A stretch of DNA of 19,527 nt. Origin: Rhodobiaceae bacterium. GTDB lineage: Bacteria; Pseudomonadota; Alphaproteobacteria; Parvibaculales; Parvibaculaceae. This document shows positions 15,543 through 19,527 of this stretch, piece by piece. The stretch covers positions 1 to 19,527 of the forward strand of contig DAIEIL010000005.1 in the NCBI GenBank assembly GCA_027352645.1. Direction: 5' to 3'. The notes under the pieces are model-generated. The model ran no database searches and was not told the DNA's origin. It worked only from the letters and a program-made list of their open reading frames with translations. Each line of letters starts with the position of its first letter. Positions within the stretch are counted from its first letter, which is position 1. Made by a program: the position numbers and the translations under genes.

Positions 15543-15578
15543 CGGCCCATCCTTCAGAAACGGCCCATCCTTCAAAAA
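15543..15578 (+). repeat. Tandem 18-bp repeat just upstream of ppiD
   Basis: CGGCCCATCCTTCAGAAA (15543-15560) is followed directly by CGGCCCATCCTTCAAAAA (15561-15578), one mismatch in 18 bp, and then ACGGAAAA. The pair ends 15 bp before the ppiD start, so it lies in the leader where a ribosome binding site is expected. No good Shine-Dalgarno sequence is seen there. Confidence 0.7.
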
Positions 15579-15593
15579 ACGGAAAACCGACCA

Positions 15594-17492
15594 ATGCTTG
15601 ATACCCTGAGGAGAGGCGCCGGCAGCTGGGTCGCGAAGCTATTGATGGGCCTGCTGGTCTTCAGCTTCGGCATCTGGGGCATCGCGGACATTTTCCGCGG
15701 CTATTCGACGGATACCGTCGCCCGCGTTGGCGACACGGATATCAAGCTCAAGCAGTTCGAACGCGAATTCGAGAACCAGACCAAGGCCATGGCGCAGCGC
15801 GTCGGCCAGCCGCTGACGCGCGACCAGGCGCGCGCCTATGGCGTCCCGCAGGCTTCGCTGACGCGCCTCATCGCGCTCGCGGCCCTCGACAGCGGCTCGA
15901 AGGATCTGGGTCTTGCCGCCAGCGACCAAACCGTTGCGAAGGACATCGCCGCCGATCCGAATCTGCAGGGCAGCTTCGGCAAGTTCGACCGCGCCGCCTT
16001 CGAGATGGCGCTGCAACGCATTGGCCTGACCGAAAAGGCATTCATCGCCGACCGCCGCTCCTATATAGAGCGCGCCCAGCTGAGCGACGTGCTGATGAAC
16101 GGCGTGGACGTGCCCTCGTCGCTGCTCGACGCGATTTCGACCTTCCAGCAGGAAACGCGCGTCGTCTCCTACATCATCCTGCCGCCAAGCGCTGTCGGCG
16201 ACATCAAGGATCCCGACGAGAAGACGCTCGAGGCCTATCACAAGAAGGCCGCGATCCACTTCACGCAGCCCGAGACCCGCGACTTCACGATCATGACGCT
16301 GGAGCCTGCCGATCTCGCGTCGTCGATCTCGATCACCGACGAAGACCTCGCCAAGGCCTATGAGCAGCGCCGCAGCGAGTTCGACATCGCGGAGAAGCGC
16401 ACCATCGACCAGATTCCCTTCGCGACGAAGGAAGCCGCCGCAGCGGCCGCCGCCCGCCTCAAGAAGGGCGAGGCGCTGGACAAGATCGTCAGCGAAATCG
16501 GCCTGACGCCCGCCGATGTATCGCTGGGCACCGTCACCCGCGATCAGATGGTATCGCCCGCCGTGGCCGATGCCGCCTTCGCGCTCAAGACCGGCGAATA
16601 CAGCGAACCCGTTCAAGGCCCCCTCGGCACCGTCGTCCTGCATGTGACAGCCGTCGAGCCCGGCAAGGCGAGCAAGTTCGAGGACGTGAAGGACAAGCTT
16701 CGCAAGGAAATCGCCAACGAAAAGGCCAGCAGCCAGGTCTATGACGTCCAGAACGGCATCGAGGATGCCCGTGCCGGTGGCGCATCCTTCGAGGACATCG
16801 CCGCGAAGAACGGCCTCAAGACCGTCAAGTTCACTGGTGTGACCGAAAAGGGTCTGACCGTGGACGGCGCGAAGATCGCGGGTCTTCCCGAATTCAAGGA
16901 TCTGCTCACCACAGTGTTCAAGAGCGAGACCGGCGACCAGGTTCCGCCCGGCGATACAGGCATCGGCGGCTATTACTGGGTGCGTGTGGATGGCGTGAAG
17001 GCGGCGGAAGTAAAGCCGCTCGACAAGGTGCGCGCCGAAGTCCTCAATCTCTGGAAGACCGAAAAGCGTAAAGCCGATCTCGACGCGCTCGCGCAGACGC
17101 TGGTCGAGCGCGGCAACAAGGGCGAGAGCTTCGACAAGCTCGCCGCCTCCGTGGGCCGGACGCCGCTGAACTCGCCTGAGATCAAGCGCTTCTCGGAGAG
17201 CGATACCTTCTCCCGCATCGCCGTGACGCGCATCTTCGCCGCGCCGCAAGACGGCTTTGCCTATGGCCCCGTCGGCCTCGGCGACAGCCTCATCGTCATG
17301 CAGGTAAAGACGATCAACGATCCGAAGCCTGACCGTCAGTCGGCGGATTACAAGAAAATCCACGACGAAGTTCACGATGCCCTCCAGACCGATATGATCA
17401 CGACCTATATCGCGGGCCTCGAAAAGGACCTCGGCGTTGAAGTCAACTCAAAGCTCCTGGAGCGCACACTCGCGTCGGACAGCGCACAATAA
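15594..17492 (+). CDS. ppiD: PpiD-type peptidylprolyl isomerase / SurA N-terminal domain protein
   Basis: A 632-residue inner-membrane-anchored periplasmic folding factor. The start MLDTLRRGAGSWVAKLLMGL leads into one membrane segment (about residues 14-32). Next come a SurA_N-like chaperone domain (about 40-190), a parvulin PPIC-like domain (about 265-356, with LKTGEYSEPVQGPLGTVVLHV) and a long helical C-terminus with a second weak parvulin-like part (about 440-600). PpiD proteins help newly secreted proteins leave the Sec channel. The isomerase activity is lost in some members and cannot be judged here. Divergent from tpiA and 33 bp upstream of trpE on the same strand, a common alphaproteobacterial order. 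There is no clear Shine-Dalgarno sequence; a tandem repeat occupies the leader. Confidence 0.92.
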   Translation: MLDTLRRGAGSWVAKLLMGLLVFSFGIWGIADIFRGYSTDTVARVGDTDIKLKQFEREFENQTKAMAQRVGQPLTRDQARAYGVPQASLTRLIALAALDSGSKDLGLAASDQTVAKDIAADPNLQGSFGKFDRAAFEMALQRIGLTEKAFIADRRSYIERAQLSDVLMNGVDVPSSLLDAISTFQQETRVVSYIILPPSAVGDIKDPDEKTLEAYHKKAAIHFTQPETRDFTIMTLEPADLASSISITDEDLAKAYEQRRSEFDIAEKRTIDQIPFATKEAAAAAAARLKKGEALDKIVSEIGLTPADVSLGTVTRDQMVSPAVADAAFALKTGEYSEPVQGPLGTVVLHVTAVEPGKASKFEDVKDKLRKEIANEKASSQVYDVQNGIEDARAGGASFEDIAAKNGLKTVKFTGVTEKGLTVDGAKIAGLPEFKDLLTTVFKSETGDQVPPGDTGIGGYYWVRVDGVKAAEVKPLDKVRAEVLNLWKTEKRKADLDALAQTLVERGNKGESFDKLAASVGRTPLNSPEIKRFSESDTFSRIAVTRIFAAPQDGFAYGPVGLGDSLIVMQVKTINDPKPDRQSADYKKIHDEVHDALQTDMITTYIAGLEKDLGVEVNSKLLERTLASDSAQ

Positions 17493-17525
17493 CGCGCGTC
17501 CTTTACTGAACCTGCCGGTGCCGTC

Positions 17526-19037
17526 ATGATTCTACCCGCCTTCGCGGACTTCGAGCGCATCTACAATTCCGGCGCGGCGCAGGTCGTCTGGACGCGGCTC
17601 GTCGCCGATCTCGAAACGCCTGTCTCCGCGATGCTCAAGATCGCCGACAGCCGGCCGAACAGCTTCCTGCTCGAATCCGTCGAGGGCGGCGACACACGCG
17701 GCCGCTACTCTATCATCGGCCTGAAACCCGATGTGATCTGGCGCACCCAGGGCGACAAGCCGGAAATCAACCGCCGCGCGCTGGTGGATGCGAAGAGCTT
17801 CGAACCCTGCGGCACGGGCGCGCTCGCCTCGCTGCGCGCGCTGATTGCGGAATCGCGCATCGAGCTTCCGGAAGATCTGCCTCCGATGGCCGCAGGCGTC
17901 TTCGGCTATATGGGCTATGACACGATCCGCCTGATCGAGAATTTGCCGAACCAGAATCCCGACCGGCTCGGTCTGCCCGACGGGCTCTTCCTGCGGCCGA
18001 CAATCATCGCCGTCTTCGACTCGGTGAAGGACGAGGTGATCATCGTGACGCCGGTGCGGCCGGAGTCCGGCGTCAATGCGCGTGCCGCCTATGCGCGCGC
18101 GGGTGAACGGCTCACCGATGTCGTCGCCGACTTCGACCGCTCGCTGCCGCATGTCGATCAGGTGGACAATGTCGGCGAGATGCCGGCGCCCAAATCGAAC
18201 ACGCCGCAAGAGACCTATTTCGACATGGTGCGCAAGGCGAAGGAATATATCGCCGCCGGCGACATATTCCAGGTCGTGCTCTCGCAGCGCTTCGAGGCGC
18301 CCTTCACCCTGCCCGCCTTCTCGCTCTACCGGGCGCTCAGGCGCATCAATCCGTCGCCCTATCTCTATTTTCTCAATTTCGAGAATTTCTCGATCGTCGG
18401 CTCGAGCCCCGAAATCCTTGTGCGCGTGCGCGACAACAAGGTCACGATCCGCCCGATCGCCGGTACCCGTCATCGCGGCAAGAGCGCGAGCGAAGATGCG
18501 GCCATCGGCGAGGAACTGCTGGCCGATCCGAAGGAACGCGCCGAGCATCTGATGCTCCTCGATCTCGGCCGCAACGATGTGGGCCGCGTCTCGAAAATCG
18601 GCACGGTGCAGGCGACCGAACAGTTCGCGCTGCAATATACCTCGCACCTCATCCACATCGTCTCCAATGTCGAAGGCGAACTCGACCCGCATTACGACGC
18701 CATCGAGGCGCTGATCGCGGGCTTCCCGGCGGGCACCGTTTCCGGTGCGCCCAAGGTTCGCGCGATGGAAATCATCGACGAGCTCGAACTGGACAAGCGC
18801 GGCGCCTATGCCGGTTGCGTCGGCTATTTCTCGGCGGCCGGCGAGATGGACACCTGCATCGTGCTGCGCACCGCCATCGTCAAGGACGGCAAGATGTACG
18901 TTCAGGCGGGCGGCGGCGTGGTCGCGGATTCGACGCCCGAAGGCGAGTGTCAGGAGAGCGTCAACAAGGCCAAGGCGCTTTTCCGCGCGGCTGAAGAAGC
19001 GGTGCGATACGCCTCGAGAGGCGGGAGACGCCAGTGA
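17526..19037 (+). CDS. trpE: Anthranilate synthase component I
   Basis: A 503-residue chorismate-binding enzyme that, with glutaminase TrpG, makes anthranilate from chorismate, the first committed step to tryptophan. Signatures: the feedback-inhibition motif LLESVEGG (48-55), GRYSIIG, DIFQVVLSQRF, PSPYLYFLNF, GSSPEILVRV, RPIAGTRHRG, HLMLLDLGRNDVGRV, AGFPAGTVSGAPKVRAMEII and GCVGYF near the C-terminus. It is separate from TrpG, not a TrpE-G fusion. It follows ppiD by 33 bp and its stop overlaps the murI start by four bases. trpG is not the next gene. No Trp-rich leader peptide or attenuator was seen in the short gap to ppiD. Confidence 0.97.
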   Translation: MILPAFADFERIYNSGAAQVVWTRLVADLETPVSAMLKIADSRPNSFLLESVEGGDTRGRYSIIGLKPDVIWRTQGDKPEINRRALVDAKSFEPCGTGALASLRALIAESRIELPEDLPPMAAGVFGYMGYDTIRLIENLPNQNPDRLGLPDGLFLRPTIIAVFDSVKDEVIIVTPVRPESGVNARAAYARAGERLTDVVADFDRSLPHVDQVDNVGEMPAPKSNTPQETYFDMVRKAKEYIAAGDIFQVVLSQRFEAPFTLPAFSLYRALRRINPSPYLYFLNFENFSIVGSSPEILVRVRDNKVTIRPIAGTRHRGKSASEDAAIGEELLADPKERAEHLMLLDLGRNDVGRVSKIGTVQATEQFALQYTSHLIHIVSNVEGELDPHYDAIEALIAGFPAGTVSGAPKVRAMEIIDELELDKRGAYAGCVGYFSAAGEMDTCIVLRTAIVKDGKMYVQAGGGVVADSTPEGECQESVNKAKALFRAAEEAVRYASRGGRRQ

Positions 19038-19527
19038 GCGGCGGCGGGGGCAAGCCTGTCCTCGTTTTCGATTCCGGCATTGGCGGGCTTTCCGTGCTTG
19101 CCGCCATCCGCAAGCTCATGCCGACGCAACGCCTCGTCTATGTCGCCGACGACGCTGCCTTCCCTTATGGCAACTGGAAGGAAAACGAGCTCAGCGCGCA
19201 TATCGTGCGGCTGATGGGCGAGTTGATCGTGACACACGATCCCGCTGCCGTGGTCATCGCGTGCAACACCGCTTCGACGCTCGTTCTGCCGCCGCTACGC
19301 GAGAAGTTCAGCATTCCATTCGTCGGCACAGTGCCCGCCGTGAAGCCCGCCGCCGAGCAGACGAAATCCGGCGTCATCGCCGTTCTCGCGACCCCCGCGA
19401 CCATCGCCCGCGACTACACGCGCAAGCTCATCGAGAGTTTCGCGCAGTCTGCAAAGGTTCAACTTGTCGCCGCACCGAGGCTCGCCAGCGTGGCCGAAGA
19501 CCTGCTGCGCGGCGTTACCATCGACCG
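19034..19527 (+). CDS. murI: Glutamate racemase (N-terminal part, cut by window edge)
   Basis: A GTG start at 19034 overlaps the trpE stop (GTGA) and has GGGAG 6 nt upstream. The frame runs open to the edge, 164 codons. It reads VFDSGIGGLSVL with the acidic catalytic Asp13, then YVADDAAFPYG, the first catalytic Cys77 in ACNTAST, GTVPAVKPA and GVIAVLATPATIARDYTR, all characteristic of MurI. The enzyme makes D-glutamate for peptidoglycan in the cytoplasm. The second catalytic Cys lies beyond the window. The overlap suggests translation coupled to trpE. Confidence 0.93.
   Translation, partial: MSGGGGKPVLVFDSGIGGLSVLAAIRKLMPTQRLVYVADDAAFPYGNWKENELSAHIVRLMGELIVTHDPAAVVIACNTASTLVLPPLREKFSIPFVGTVPAVKPAAEQTKSGVIAVLATPATIARDYTRKLIESFAQSAKVQLVAAPRLASVAEDLLRGVTID

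Overview
The window is GC-rich, gene-dense bacterial DNA with the gene order of an alphaproteobacterial chromosome. The evidence is the arrangement tpiA-secG-pyrG ... eno-ftsB-pdhA, an alphaproteobacterial-type PpiD gene followed by trpE, and a dispersed palindrome typical of that class. Together with a DUF1302 and a DUF1329 protein, two TetR regulators, a PadR regulator and a PhyH-family dioxygenase, it suggests a hydrocarbon- or lipid-using member such as Parvibaculum or a relative. The genus is a guess from gene content. No phage, transposase, CRISPR array, tRNA or rRNA was seen.

Layout: pdhA (cut by the left edge) and ftsB lie on the minus strand. A small accessory block follows: a SAM methyltransferase (+), a secreted DUF1329 protein (-) and a divergent TetR regulator (+). 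Next come eno (-), a PadR regulator (-) and a divergent DUF1302 outer-membrane barrel (+). A four-gene operon queC-queE-queD-queF (+) makes preQ1, the precursor of the tRNA base queuosine. It is followed by a TetR regulator and a PhyH-type Fe(II)/2-oxoglutarate oxygenase (+). The minus-strand core resumes with pyrG, secG and tpiA. Divergent from tpiA are ppiD, trpE and murI (cut by the right edge).

The housekeeping genes form one minus-strand backbone (tpiA, secG, pyrG, eno, ftsB, pdhA) that is contiguous in many alphaproteobacteria. Here it is opened twice: between pyrG and eno, where kdsA is often found, and between eno and ftsB. The genes in the openings are envelope and regulatory genes plus the queuosine operon. 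DUF1329 and DUF1302 proteins are commonly encoded side by side as a presumed envelope pair. Here they lie on either side of eno, each divergent from its own repressor-type gene (TetR and PadR), with dyad sequences in both divergent intergenic regions.

The points most worth a second look are: a QueD homologue that lacks three normally conserved family residues while sitting in an otherwise intact queuosine operon; an enolase with His in place of the second Asp of the usual GDD metal-site motif; the split DUF1329/DUF1302 pair with separate regulators; and a tandem 20-bp duplication that forms a terminator and runs into the pyrG stop codon.
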